From NCBI GenBank assembly GCA_963723745.1, contig CAVRRZ010000005.1:1-64000 (forward strand): 64,000 nt of DNA. The letters are read 5' to 3'. Positions within the stretch are counted from its first letter, which is position 1, and each line of letters opens with the position of its first letter. A model generated the notes under the pieces. It was not told the origin of the DNA, did not search any database, and worked only from the letters and a program-made list of their open reading frames with translations. Below, piece after piece: positions 1 through 12,927 of this stretch. A program made the position numbers and the translations under genes. The stretch is from CAVRRZ01 sp963723745. GTDB lineage: Bacteria; Actinomycetota; Actinomycetes; Mycobacteriales; Geodermatophilaceae.

Positions 1-831
1 GCGCGCTCGCGGGCTCGTCGCTGCCCCTGGACCCCGACGCGGTCGCCGCCGAGCTCGGCTTCGACCGAGCGGCCGACAACTCGATCGACGCGGTCAGCGA
101 CCGCGACTTCGCCGCGGAGTTCTGCTTCGCCGCGGCGCTGATCGGGGTGCACCTGTCCCGGCTGGGGGAGGAGGTCGTGCCTCTGGACGTCGACCGAGTT
201 CGGCTGGGCGCGTCCTGGACGACGCCTGGGCGACCGGGTCGTCGATCATGCCGCAGAAGAAGAACCCCGACATCGCCGAGCTGGCCCGCGGCAAGTCCGG
301 CCGCTTCGTCGGCAACCTGACCGGCCTGCTGACCATGCTCAAGGGCCTGCCGCTGGCCTACGACCGCGATCTGCAGGAGGACAAGGAGCCGGTCTTCGAC
401 TCCATGGAGCAGCTGATGCTCCTGCTGCCCGCGGTCACCGGCATGGTCGCCACGCTGACCCTGCGGCCCTAGGTGCTCGAGGCGGCAGCACCTCAGGGCT
501 TCGCTCTCGCCACCGACGTGGCCGAGTGGCTGGTCACCACCGGCGTCCCGTTCCGCTCGGCGCACGAGATCTCCGGGGCGATGGTCGCCTTCTGCGAGAA
601 GGCCGGCCTGGAGCTCGACGAGCTCGACGACGAGCAGCTGGCCGAGGTATCGACGAGCGCCTGACGCCCGACGTCCGTTCGGTGCTGTCGGTGCCCGGCG
701 CGCTGGCCGCTCGCCGGACCCGGGGAGGGACGGCGCCCGAGCGGGTGGCCGAGCAGCTGGTCGCGCTCACCGAACTGGTGGCGGGACACCGGGCCTGGGC
801 AGCGGCATCGCCCGTGGCGGCCGCGCTCTGA
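1..831 (+). pseudogene. argH: argininosuccinate lyase, 3' part, frame broken
   Basis: Argininosuccinate lyase splits argininosuccinate into arginine and fumarate, the last step of arginine synthesis. The gene enters from outside the window. Conserved fumarase/aspartase-superfamily text is readable in pieces: a DNSIDAVSDRDF stretch near 80-110, then the signature loop GSSIMPQKKNPDIAE at about 239-285, then a C-terminal domain to the TGA at 829-831. The pieces lie in three frames. One extra base sits near 180, another near 215 and two near 649, and a TAG at 470-472 stands where the family would have a sense codon. The residues on both sides of every break fit the family, so sequence error is likelier than an old pseudogene. 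As read, no full-length protein can be made. Identity is secure; the state of the gene is not. Confidence 0.85.
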
Positions 832-836
832 GCGCG

Positions 837-1503
837 GTGGACCCCGCGGACGACCTCCCGATGCCCGGGCCCCTCCTGGGGCCCGCTGACCTGCTCGGAC
901 CGGTCGACGAGGTGGCACCCGCCCTGCTCGGCTGCTGGGTCGTCACCGACCGGCCCGAGGGAACGGTCGCGCTGCGGCTGACGGAGGTGGAGGCGTACTC
1001 CGGGGAGGGACTGGACCCGGCCTCGCACGCACACCGCGGCCCCACCCCCCGCGCGGAGATCATGTTCGGCCCGCCGGGCCGCCTGTACGTGTACTTCAGC
1101 TACGGCGTGCACTGGTGCGCCAACGTGGTCGTCGGGCCCGAGGGCCGCGGCTCCGCGGTGCTGTTGCGCGCCGGTCGAGGTGGTGGTGGGGGAGGGGCTG
1201 GCGCGGTCCCGCCGTCCCGCCGCCCGCGCCGAGCGCGACCTGGCCCGCGGGCCGGCCCGGCTGACCCAGGCCCTGGCCATCGGCCCGGCGGACCGCGGAG
1301 CCGATCTGCTGGACCCGGGCAGCGCCGTCCGGCTGCACCGGGGCGCGGCGCCGGCGTCGGTGTCGGCGGGCCCGCGCGTCGGCATCAGCCAGGCCACGGA
1401 CCTGGCGTGGCGGTTCTGGGAGACCGGGGCGCCGTCGGTGAGCGCGTTCCGGGCGGGTGGCAAGCCTCGGGCCCGGGCCGCCGGGCAGGATGGCTCCCCG
1501 TGA
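837..1503 (+). pseudogene. mpg: DNA-3-methyladenine glycosylase (AAG/Mpg family), one frameshift
   Basis: Removes alkylated purines from DNA in base excision repair. The first frame (837 to about 1170) carries the family core: LTEVEAYSGEG with the catalytic-type Glu, SHAHRGPTPRAEIMFGPPG, and the YVYFSYGVHWCANVV stretch. An extra base near 1173 shifts the rest (RLTQALAI, the GPRVGISQATD-W-RFW region) into another frame, ending at TGA 1501-1503. A single deletion there would restore about 221 residues, a normal length for the family. The GTG start lies 5 bp after argH. The stop overlaps the GTG of tyrS, an arrangement matching mpg-tyrS in mycobacteria. Because of the shift, the first frame reads on into tyrS and gives a false 652-residue fusion. 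Confidence 0.85.
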
Positions 1504-2795
1504 CACTGCCTTCCGACTCCGGAGTGATCGACGACCTGCACCGCCGTGGGCTGATCGCCCAGAGCACCGACGAGGCCGCGCTGCGTGCCTCGCTCGACGC
1601 CGGCCCGATCGCCTACTACGCGGGCTTCGACCCGACGGCGCAGAGCCTGCACGTCGGCCACCTGCTCCAGTTCATGGTGCTCCGGGCGCTGCAGCGCGCC
1701 GGCCACCAGCCCGTCGTCCTCGTCGGTGGTGCCACCGGCCTGATCGGCGACCCCCGACCGTCGTCCGAGCGGCAGCTCAACGACCGCGACACCGTGGCCG
1801 AGTGGGTGGGACGCATCCGCGACCAGGTCGCGCCCTTCCTCGACGTGCCGGCGGAGACCGACGGGCTCAAGGGCCCGATCTACGTGGACAACCTGGACTG
1901 GACGGCGCCGATCTCGGCGATCGACTTCCTGCGCGACATCGGCAAGCACTTCCGGGTCGGCCGGATGCTGGCCAAGGAGGCGGTCGCCGCGCGGCTGAAC
2001 TCCGACGCCGGCATCAGCTACACCGAGTTCAGCTACCAGATCCTGCAGGCCAACGACTACCGGGAGCTCCATCGCCGGCACGGGGTGACGCTGCAGACGG
2101 GCGGCTCGGACCAGTGGGGCAACCTCACCGCGGGCATCGACCTGGTCCGCCGCACGGAGGGCGCCACCGTCCATGCGCTCGCCACCCCGCTGGTGACGAA
2201 GTCCGACGGGACGAAGTTCGGAAAGAGCGAGGGCGGCGCCGTCTGGCTGGACCCGGCCCTGACGTCCCCGTACGCCTTCTTCCAGTTCTGGCTCAACGCC
2301 GACGACGCCGATGCCCGTGCCTGGCTGCCGCTGTACTCGGAGCGGCCGGCCGACGAGGTGGACGCGCTGATCGCCGAGAGCGTGGAGCGGCCCGCCGCGC
2401 GCACCGCGCAGCGGGCGCTGGCCGAGGAGCTCACGCTGCTCGTGCACGGCCCCGAGGAGCTGCGCCAGGCCGAGGCGGCCGGCCGAGCCCTCTTCGGACG
2501 CGACGACCTCGGCGCGCTCGGCGCCGCGACGCTCGGCGCCGCGCTGCGCGAGGCGGGGAGCATCACGGTCAGCGGCCCGACGCCGAGCATCGCGGCCCTG
2601 CTGCAGCAGACCGGCCTGGTGAGCAGCCTCTCGGAGGCGCGCCGCACGGTGAAGGAGGGCGGCGCCTACCTCAACAACGAGCGGGTCACCGAGGCCGAGT
2701 CGGTGCCGGCCGAGGACGCGTGGCTGCCGGGCGGCTGGCTGGTCCTGCGACGTGGCAAGCGGTCGATCGCGGGTGTCCGGCGAGCCGGCGTCTGA
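1500..2795 (+). CDS. tyrS: tyrosyl-tRNA synthetase
   Basis: Charges tRNA-Tyr with tyrosine in the cytoplasm. The 431-residue product is intact. It begins with a class I Rossmann fold holding the HIGH-type motif LHVGH at residues 50-54. The tyrosine-binding regions follow (YYAGFDPTA, the YTEFSYQILQANDY stretch, QTGGSDQWGN). The KMSKS-type loop reads KFGKS from residue 239, as usual for bacterial TyrRS. A C-terminal S4 RNA-binding domain ends the protein (LSEARRTVKEGGAYLNNERV). The GTG start overlaps the mpg stop in GTGA style, so it is probably translated with mpg. The rRNA operon promoter begins about 40 bp downstream. Confidence 0.96.
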   Translation: MTLPSDSGVIDDLHRRGLIAQSTDEAALRASLDAGPIAYYAGFDPTAQSLHVGHLLQFMVLRALQRAGHQPVVLVGGATGLIGDPRPSSERQLNDRDTVAEWVGRIRDQVAPFLDVPAETDGLKGPIYVDNLDWTAPISAIDFLRDIGKHFRVGRMLAKEAVAARLNSDAGISYTEFSYQILQANDYRELHRRHGVTLQTGGSDQWGNLTAGIDLVRRTEGATVHALATPLVTKSDGTKFGKSEGGAVWLDPALTSPYAFFQFWLNADDADARAWLPLYSERPADEVDALIAESVERPAARTAQRALAEELTLLVHGPEELRQAEAAGRALFGRDDLGALGAATLGAALREAGSITVSGPTPSIAALLQQTGLVSSLSEARRTVKEGGAYLNNERVTEAESVPAEDAWLPGGWLVLRRGKRSIAGVRRAGV

Positions 2796-2834
2796 GGAGC
2801 GGACCGGGGTGTCCGGGGTCACCGTCCAGGCGGT

Positions 2835-2863
2835 TTGACACCGGCCCCGGACGGACGTAGTTT
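2835..2863 (+). promoter_or_regulatory. rRNA operon promoter (sigma-70 type)
   Basis: A perfect -35 TTGACA (2835-2840) is followed after exactly 17 bases by TAGTTT (2858-2863). It lies about 280 bp before the 16S 5' end, in the gap after tyrS. A perfect -35 is uncommon in such GC-rich DNA and fits a strong housekeeping promoter. The transcript should start near 2870. No second promoter of similar quality is visible between it and the leader box. Confidence 0.7.
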
Positions 2864-2993
2864 TCTCTATGCGCCGAACGCGCCCGGGAGGGCGGAGGCC
2901 AGCACCCCCCGGGGCCGCTGACCACTTCGGACGGCGTAGAGTGGGACAATCCGCTGACGATGAAGCCCGAGAGGGTGGAGTTGTTGTGCGTCC

Positions 2994-3114
2994 GCTCCTT
3001 GAGAACTCAACAGCGTGCCGAAAGTCAGTGCCAAGTAATAACCCCGTGCCGGGTGCCTTCGGGTGTCTGGTGGGGATTCCTTTGGTTGATTGATATCGAG
3101 AGTGCTAGCTCTCG
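2994..3114 (+). promoter_or_regulatory. 16S rRNA leader: GAGAACTCAACAG box and leader hairpin
   Basis: The 2796-3139 stretch holds no gene; it is the rRNA promoter and leader. TTGAGAACTCAACAGCGTG (2999-3017) is the leader box commonly seen upstream of actinobacterial rRNA genes and associated with processing or antitermination. GCTCCTT (2994-3000) can pair with AAGGAGC (4662-4668) just past the 16S 3' end, giving a short 16S processing stem. A separate small hairpin, CGAGAG/CTCTCG with a 6-base loop, lies at 3097-3114. The first part of the box, TTGAGAACT, recurs at 5033-5041 in front of 23S. The functional roles are inferred from related bacteria. Confidence 0.6.
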
Positions 3115-3139
3115 GTTCTCAGCTGCGTATCGAATTCAT

Positions 3140-8280
<5,141 letters not shown>

Positions 8281-8324
8281 CCCCCCAACAGGCGGGGCCC
8301 GGCGAGCCAGAAACGAAGAAGCCT

Positions 8325-8344
8325 TCGCGTCCACTGTGCGGTTC
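8325..8344 (+). repeat. right arm of the 23S processing stem
   Basis: Complement of 5037-5056, located in the 119-nt 23S-5S spacer (8281-8399). Together they form a 20-bp stem enclosing the whole 23S rRNA. The spacer holds no tRNA. Confidence 0.85.
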
Positions 8345-8399
8345 TGAACCCGCAACCACACCCGGCCCCTGGCAGGTGTGTGTTTGTCATGTTCACAGC

Positions 8400-8518
8400 G
8401 TTACGGCGGCCATGGCGAGAGGGAAACGCCCGGTCTCATTCCGAACCCGGAAGCTAAGCCTCTCAGCGCCGATGGTACTGCCCTGGAGACGGGGTGGGAG
8501 AGTAGGACGCCGCCGGAC
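8400..8518 (+). rRNA. rrf: 5S ribosomal RNA
   Basis: About 119 nt, beginning GTTACGGCGGCCATGGCG and ending CGCCGCCGGAC, so the two ends pair as the terminal helix (GGCGGC with GCCGCC). The loop regions CCGAACCCGGAAGCTAAGCC and GATGGTACTGCC are the standard 5S signatures. It is the last gene of the operon, with a terminator 10 bp downstream. Confidence 0.95.
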
Positions 8519-8527
8519 AACCATTAC

Positions 8528-8566
8528 CGAACGGGGGTCAGAGCCCAGTGCTCTGACCCCCGTTCG
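8528..8566 (+). terminator. rRNA operon terminator hairpin
   Basis: A perfect 17-bp inverted repeat (8528-8544 with 8550-8566) with a 5-base loop CCAGT, immediately after 5S. The right arm is followed by CGTTGTCC rather than a run of T, as is common for actinobacterial terminators. Its strength and position make it the end of the rRNA transcript. Confidence 0.85.
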
Positions 8567-8637
8567 CGTTGTCCGGTCACTGCCGCCGGTCGCGCTCGTC
8601 CGGAGCGCGGCCATCATCGATGAGGTATCCAGAGGTC

Positions 8638-10677
8638 ATGACTGCTCCACGGCGCGGCAACGGCGGCACCCCCGGCCATCGAGGGTCGGGCGTCGGCCGC
8701 GGCTCGAGCGGGGCCCGCTCCGGCGGTCCTGCGCGCAGCGGCGCGCCCACGGGCAAGGGCGGCTACCCGCGGGGCGGGGCCGGTGGCCGGACCGGTGGCC
8801 GGCCCGCAGGCGGCGAGGGCCGGCCGCGATCCGGGGACGAGGGCACCGGCCGACCGGATGGCCCCCGCGGGAGCGCGCGCTCCGGTGGGGCCCGTGACGA
8901 CAAGGGCCATGTGTCCTCGGGCCGCCCCAGCGGGGATCGCGGACAGCGACCGCACGTCGACGATCGCCGGTCCGCCGAACGTCCTCAGCGGCCCGCGGGT
9001 GCGCGGGGTGAGCGGCCGTCGTGGCAGGACCGGCGTCCGCAGGGTGAGCGGCCCGCGGGTGCGCGGGGTGAGCGGCCGTCGTGGCAGGACCGGCGTCCGC
9101 AGGGTGAGCGGCCCGCGGGTGCGCGGGGTGAGCGGCCGTCGTGGCAGGACCGGCGTCCGCAGGGTGAGCGGCCCGCGGGTGCGCGGGGTGAGCGGCCGTC
9201 GTGGCAGGACCGGCGTCCGCAGGGTGAGCGGCCCGCGGGTGCGCGGGGTGAGCGGCCGTCGTGGCAGGACCGGCGTCCGCAGGGTGAGCGACCCGCGGGT
9301 GCGCGGGGTGAGCGGCCCACTGGTGACCGCCCGTGGCAGGACCGGCGTCCGCAGGGGGATCGGCCGGCGGGTGCGCGCGGTGAGCGGCCGTCGTGGCAGG
9401 ACCGGCGTCCGCAGGGGGATCGGCCTTCGGGTGCGCGCGGTGAGCGGCCTACTGGTGACCGCCCGTGGCAGGACCGGCGTCCGCAGGGGGATCGGCCCGC
9501 GGGTGCGCGCGGTGACCGGCCGTCGTGGCAGGACCGGCGTCCCCAGGGTGAGCGGCCCACTGGTGACCGCCCGTGGCAGGACCGGCGGCCGCAGGGGGAG
9601 CGGCCTTCGGGTGCGCGGGGTGACCGCCCGTGGCAGGACCGGCGTCCGCAGGGTGAACGGCCCGCGGGTGCGCGCGGTGACCGGCCGTCGTGGCAGGGCC
9701 GCCGTCCGTCCGACGACCGCCGCGGATCCTCGCGTCCGCCCGAGCGGGCCGACCGGCGGCCACCGCTGCCGGCCGGGCCGGAGATCCCCGAGTGGGTCGA
9801 CATCCGTGATCTCGCCCCGGCGGTGCGAGCGGCTCTGCGCGGGCTCGACCCTCGCAACGCCGATCGGGTCGCCGCCCATCTCGTGGCCGCCGGCACGCTG
9901 GTGGACGAGGACCCCGACGCGGCACTCCTGCATGCTCGCGCGGCTCGTGACCGGGCGTCCAGGGTGGCTCCCGTCCGGGAGGCCGTCGGCGTCGCCGCGT
10001 ACCACGCGGGTGACTACGCCGAGGCGACCCGTGAGCTGCGGGCCTACCGCCGGATGAGCGGCGACTCCGGATACCGCGCCGTGCTCGCGGACTGCGAGCG
10101 CGCCCTGGGGCGGGCAGACGTGGCGCTGCGGCTGGTCAGCGAGGCGCTCGCCGCGGAGCCTGACGCGGAGGAGCTGGCCGAGCTCCGGCTGGTGGAGGCC
10201 GGTGCCCGGCGCGATCTGGGGGAGACGGCCGCAGCTCGGCTGGTGCTCGAGGAGGCCTTGGGCGGTCGCCCCCGGCCCGAGGCGCTTGCCGATGGCGACT
10301 CGGCGCAGCTGCGACTGGCACTCGCCTATGCGGACCTGCTGCGGGCCGAGGGCGACGAGACCGCGGCCGATCGATGGGTGGAGGCCGTCGCCGAGGTCGA
10401 CCCCGATCTGGTGGAAACGGCGACCGGCCGCGTCGACGTCGAGTTCGCCGATCTCGGGGACGGTGACGACGTGGCTGACCAGGACGAGAACGTTCCCACC
10501 ACACCCGGCGAGGTCGACCAGGCTCTCGTCGAGGCTGAGGTGGACGCTGCTGAGGTCGACTCGCTCGAGGAGTTCGGCTCCGGAGCGAGCTTCGACGAGG
10601 AGGTGGAGGCCGAGGTGGCCGAGCTCCTCGGGGAGACCGCCTCCTCCGACGAGGGCACGGACGAGCGCGCGGACTGA
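8638..10677 (+). CDS. arginine-rich 20-residue repeat protein with C-terminal TPR domain
   Basis: A 679-residue protein of unknown function in three zones. Residues 1-117 are rich in Gly, Arg, Ser and Pro. Residues about 118-358 are tandem copies of a unit close to RPAGARGERPSWQDRRPQGE: eleven with WQDRRPQG, some shortened to TGDRPWQDRRPQG, and one degenerate. Residues about 380-600 are helical with TPR-like spacing (AAYHAGDYAEATRELRAYRR, LADCERALGRADVALRLVSEAL). The tail is strongly acidic. RG/RP-rich repeats resemble nucleic-acid-binding disordered regions, so an RNA- or ribosome-linked role next to the rRNA operon is possible but only inferred. ATG 8638 is chosen because AGAGGTC lies just upstream; the frame is open further to 8569. 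Homologues likely keep the TPR part and vary in the repeats. Confidence 0.8.
   Translation: MTAPRRGNGGTPGHRGSGVGRGSSGARSGGPARSGAPTGKGGYPRGGAGGRTGGRPAGGEGRPRSGDEGTGRPDGPRGSARSGGARDDKGHVSSGRPSGDRGQRPHVDDRRSAERPQRPAGARGERPSWQDRRPQGERPAGARGERPSWQDRRPQGERPAGARGERPSWQDRRPQGERPAGARGERPSWQDRRPQGERPAGARGERPSWQDRRPQGERPAGARGERPTGDRPWQDRRPQGDRPAGARGERPSWQDRRPQGDRPSGARGERPTGDRPWQDRRPQGDRPAGARGDRPSWQDRRPQGERPTGDRPWQDRRPQGERPSGARGDRPWQDRRPQGERPAGARGDRPSWQGRRPSDDRRGSSRPPERADRRPPLPAGPEIPEWVDIRDLAPAVRAALRGLDPRNADRVAAHLVAAGTLVDEDPDAALLHARAARDRASRVAPVREAVGVAAYHAGDYAEATRELRAYRRMSGDSGYRAVLADCERALGRADVALRLVSEALAAEPDAEELAELRLVEAGARRDLGETAAARLVLEEALGGRPRPEALADGDSAQLRLALAYADLLRAEGDETAADRWVEAVAEVDPDLVETATGRVDVEFADLGDGDDVADQDENVPTTPGEVDQALVEAEVDAAEVDSLEEFGSGASFDEEVEAEVAELLGETASSDEGTDERAD
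8991..9711 (+). repeat. 60-bp tandem repeat array inside the TPR protein gene
   Basis: Lines of exactly 60 bases repeat from 9001: four copies (9001-9240) are identical and a fifth (9241-9300) differs by one base. After that the unit varies with a 15-bp insertion (encoding TGDRP) and deletions, to about 9711. The period is a multiple of three, so the array codes a 20-residue unit. Near identity at DNA level means recent expansion or homogenisation; copy number is likely to vary between strains, and short-read assemblies may collapse it. Confidence 0.95.
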
Positions 10678-10770
10678 CGATCCGGCGAGACGTGTCCACA
10701 TCCGAGGGGGCTGTCCACAGTCCTTCTCCGAGCCTGGTCCGGAGGGCTCTCTGCAGCCAGGCTCGTCGGC

Positions 10771-11130
10771 ATGAGCGTGGCCGTGATTGATCGCAATGAC
10801 GTGGTGCTGCGGGGGCGACTGTCCGCGCCGGCGGAGCTGCGCACCTTGCCCAGCGGGGACACGCTGGTCAGCTTCCGGCTGGTCGTGCGACGCCCGGCGC
10901 CGCGGGTCCGCGGCCAGTCGGTCGACGTGCTCAGCTGCATCACCTACGACCGGGCACTCCAACGCCGGGTGGCGGCGTGGCAGCCCGGTGACGTGGTCGA
11001 GGTGGAGGGTGCGCTGCAGCGGCGGTTCTGGCGCACCGGCTCCGGGACGGCGTCGGTCTGCGAGGTCAACTGCCGGCGCGGTCGGAAGGTCACCAAGGCC
11101 CTCGGCGAGGGTGCCGGCAAGTCCGCATGA
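10771..11130 (+). CDS. single-stranded DNA-binding protein, short form
   Basis: A 119-residue OB-fold protein of the SSB family. It has the NDVVLRGRLSAPAELRTLPSGDTLVSFRLVVRR start typical of SSB strand 1 to loop 1-2, then a D-V-SCITYDRALQRRVAAWQPGDVVEVEGALQRRFWR core. It lacks the long disordered tail and the acidic DDDIPF-type C-terminal tip of the replicative SSB, ending instead in a basic GRKVTKALGEGAGKSA. It is therefore probably a secondary SSB rather than the housekeeping one. The ATG lies 93 bp after the TPR gene. It faces DUF1015 (convergent, 24 bp apart). Confidence 0.85.
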   Translation: MSVAVIDRNDVVLRGRLSAPAELRTLPSGDTLVSFRLVVRRPAPRVRGQSVDVLSCITYDRALQRRVAAWQPGDVVEVEGALQRRFWRTGSGTASVCEVNCRRGRKVTKALGEGAGKSA

Positions 11131-11154
11131 CCTCGTACCCCCACCGGCGGCAGC

Positions 11155-12477
11155 TCACCCCGACAGTGGGCGAAGGACCAGGCCGGTGCGCGGTTTGGGG
11201 ACGAAAAGCGTCGACTTGCGGGGCATCCGGGCACCGGCGCGAGCGACCGCCGCGACGTCGCCCGGCGACGGTGGCCGGAGCAGCACGGCCGTCCCACCGC
11301 GCTCCCGTGCCTCGCGCAACGCGACCGGGATGTCGTGCGCGATGCCGACGGTCGTCGGTGTGTCGTCGAGGCGCCAGAGCCGGTCGAACAGGCCGTGGTG
11401 CGCCAGCACCACGTCGAGGGCCCGCCACGCCGGCGGCGCCTCCTCGGGCACGGCGTCGAGCACGTCGGCCGCCGGATCGGACAACGCGACCAGGCGCTGA
11501 CCGTCGCTGAGCAGGAGACTCCCGCCCGGCGCGGCGGACAACCACCGGGCGGCCACCCCCGCGGTATCGACACCCGGGGTCGCCGGCAGCTCGGTGACCG
11601 AGAAGCCGGCGCGGGCAGACGCGACGGCGCGGTCGAGCGGGAGGTCCGCGATCACCCGGTGGATCGCCTCCACGCGCAGCCCGCCCGGGCCGCTCGAGGT
11701 GACGAGCGCGAGCACGGCGTCCGCGCCGGCCAGGTCGGGCGCGCTGCGTTGGTGTGCCTGTGCCGCGGCGAACCGGTGGTGCCCGTCGGCGATGACGGCA
11801 CGCGTACGGCCGAGGGCCTGCACCGCTGCACGGATCAGCACCTGGTCCGCGACCCGCCACAACCGGTGCCGCACGCCCTCGGCGTCGGCCACCTCGAGGG
11901 TCGCCGGGCCACGACGCGCCCGCTCGGTCACCGACGCGACCGACGGCTCCGGGTCGTGCGCCAGGACGATCGGCTCGAGGTCGGTCCGGGTCGCGGCCAG
12001 CAGTGCACGGCGGCCCTCGACCGCCGCCGGGTAGGTGTCCTCGTGCGGCAGTACCGCCGCCGAGCCGCTCGGGGGCAGGGCGACCGCGCCCAGCCACCCG
12101 ACCGTCGGAGGAGTTCCGTCGACGGGCGCGAGCTCGTACACCCACAGCGCCCTCGTGTCGTCCAGCGCGAGAACGCCCGCAGCCGTCCAGTCGCGCAACG
12201 TCTGGGCCGCCTGGGAGGCCCACGACCGGGGCGCAGCGGAGTCCTCGCCGGAAGCGGGGCCGACGGCCGGCAGGATGAGCCGGACCACGTTGTGCGGATC
12301 CGCCGCAGCGAGCCGTTCGCGACCCTCCGGCGTCACCAGGTCGTAGGCTGGCGAACTCACGCGGGACAGGTGCCCGGGGTCGCGGCGGCGATAGGTCAAC
12401 GCCCGGAACGGACGGATCTCCAGTCCGGCCAGGACCGGTGCACGGGAGTCCGCGGACGACGGGGGCACGACGATCAT
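11155..12477 (-). CDS. DUF1015 family protein
   Basis: A 440-residue cytoplasmic protein of the DUF1015 family. Function is unknown; the family has been linked to phosphatase or serine-kinase-like activities elsewhere, which cannot be tested here. Visible family features are an N-terminal LEIRPFRALTYRR, the SSPAYDLVTPEGRERLAAADPHNVVRLILP segment, and IADGHHRFAAAQAHQ near the middle, an HHR motif conserved in the family. ATG at 12477 is used; the frame stays open upstream over the start of the TPR gene but without family-like sequence. It is divergent from the TPR gene at 12532 with a 54-bp gap, so the two promoters overlap. Confidence 0.85.
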   Translation of the reverse strand: MIVVPPSSADSRAPVLAGLEIRPFRALTYRRRDPGHLSRVSSPAYDLVTPEGRERLAAADPHNVVRLILPAVGPASGEDSAAPRSWASQAAQTLRDWTAAGVLALDDTRALWVYELAPVDGTPPTVGWLGAVALPPSGSAAVLPHEDTYPAAVEGRRALLAATRTDLEPIVLAHDPEPSVASVTERARRGPATLEVADAEGVRHRLWRVADQVLIRAAVQALGRTRAVIADGHHRFAAAQAHQRSAPDLAGADAVLALVTSSGPGGLRVEAIHRVIADLPLDRAVASARAGFSVTELPATPGVDTAGVAARWLSAAPGGSLLLSDGQRLVALSDPAADVLDAVPEEAPPAWRALDVVLAHHGLFDRLWRLDDTPTTVGIAHDIPVALREARERGGTAVLLRPPSPGDVAAVARAGARMPRKSTLFVPKPRTGLVLRPLSG

Positions 12478-12531
12478 GCTAGGAGCGACCGGCCGGCGGC
12501 CGCTGTCGCCCGAACGGGCGGGAGGAGGGCG

Positions 12532-12927
12532 ATGAGCGAGGACGGCGCCCCTGGCGGGAACGTCTACGAGTGGTTCCGGCGGGGCGAGCAGCTGCTCGAC
12601 GACCGCAACCCGGAGGCCGCCGCGACCCTGCTCGCTCGCGCCGCCGAGGCGGAGCCCGGCTCGCGCAGTGTGCGCGAGGCCCTGGCCCGCGCCCAGTACG
12701 ACGCCGGCCGGTACGCCGAGGCCATCGAGAGCTTCACGGCCCTCATCGTCGACAACCCGACCGACGACTACGCGCACTTCGGGCTCGGACTCGCGGCCAG
12801 CCGGGCCGGCGAGCTGGGGCTCGCCGCCGAGCATCTCGCCCTCGCGGTCGCCATGCGCCCCGACAAGCACTCCTACGCCCGGGCGCTGCGCGGCGTCCGT
12901 GCCCGGCGCGCGGCCGACCCCTCGTGA
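12532..12927 (+). CDS. small tetratricopeptide-repeat protein
   Basis: A 131-residue protein made of about three TPR helices pairs (WFRRGEQLLDDRNPEAAATLLARAAE, REALARAQYDAGRYAEAIESFTALI, DDYAHFGLGLAASRAGELGLAAEHLALAVAM). The position before a HAD phosphatase and tlyA corresponds to Rv1691 as I recall it. The ATG is preceded by GGAGGAGGGCG, a strong ribosome site. Its stop overlaps the next start (GTGA), so it is coupled to the HAD gene. TPRs suggest a protein-protein contact; the partner is not known. Confidence 0.85.
   Translation: MSEDGAPGGNVYEWFRRGEQLLDDRNPEAAATLLARAAEAEPGSRSVREALARAQYDAGRYAEAIESFTALIVDNPTDDYAHFGLGLAASRAGELGLAAEHLALAVAMRPDKHSYARALRGVRARRAADPS

Noticed and set aside
837..2795. 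A 652-residue glycosylase-TyrS fusion protein
   Set aside because: The open frame joins the first part of mpg to tyrS only because of one extra base near 1173. The real mpg C-terminal part is in another frame and ends at 1503.
9001..9711. CRISPR-like direct repeats
   Set aside because: Units are contiguous 60-bp coding repeats with no spacers, and no cas genes are near.
8614..10962. A 782-codon antisense frame and a 424-codon alternative-frame repeat protein over the TPR gene
   Set aside because: GC-rich codons leave antisense and shifted frames open, and the 60-bp period makes any frame look repetitive. Only the chosen frame ends in a TPR domain and has a ribosome site.
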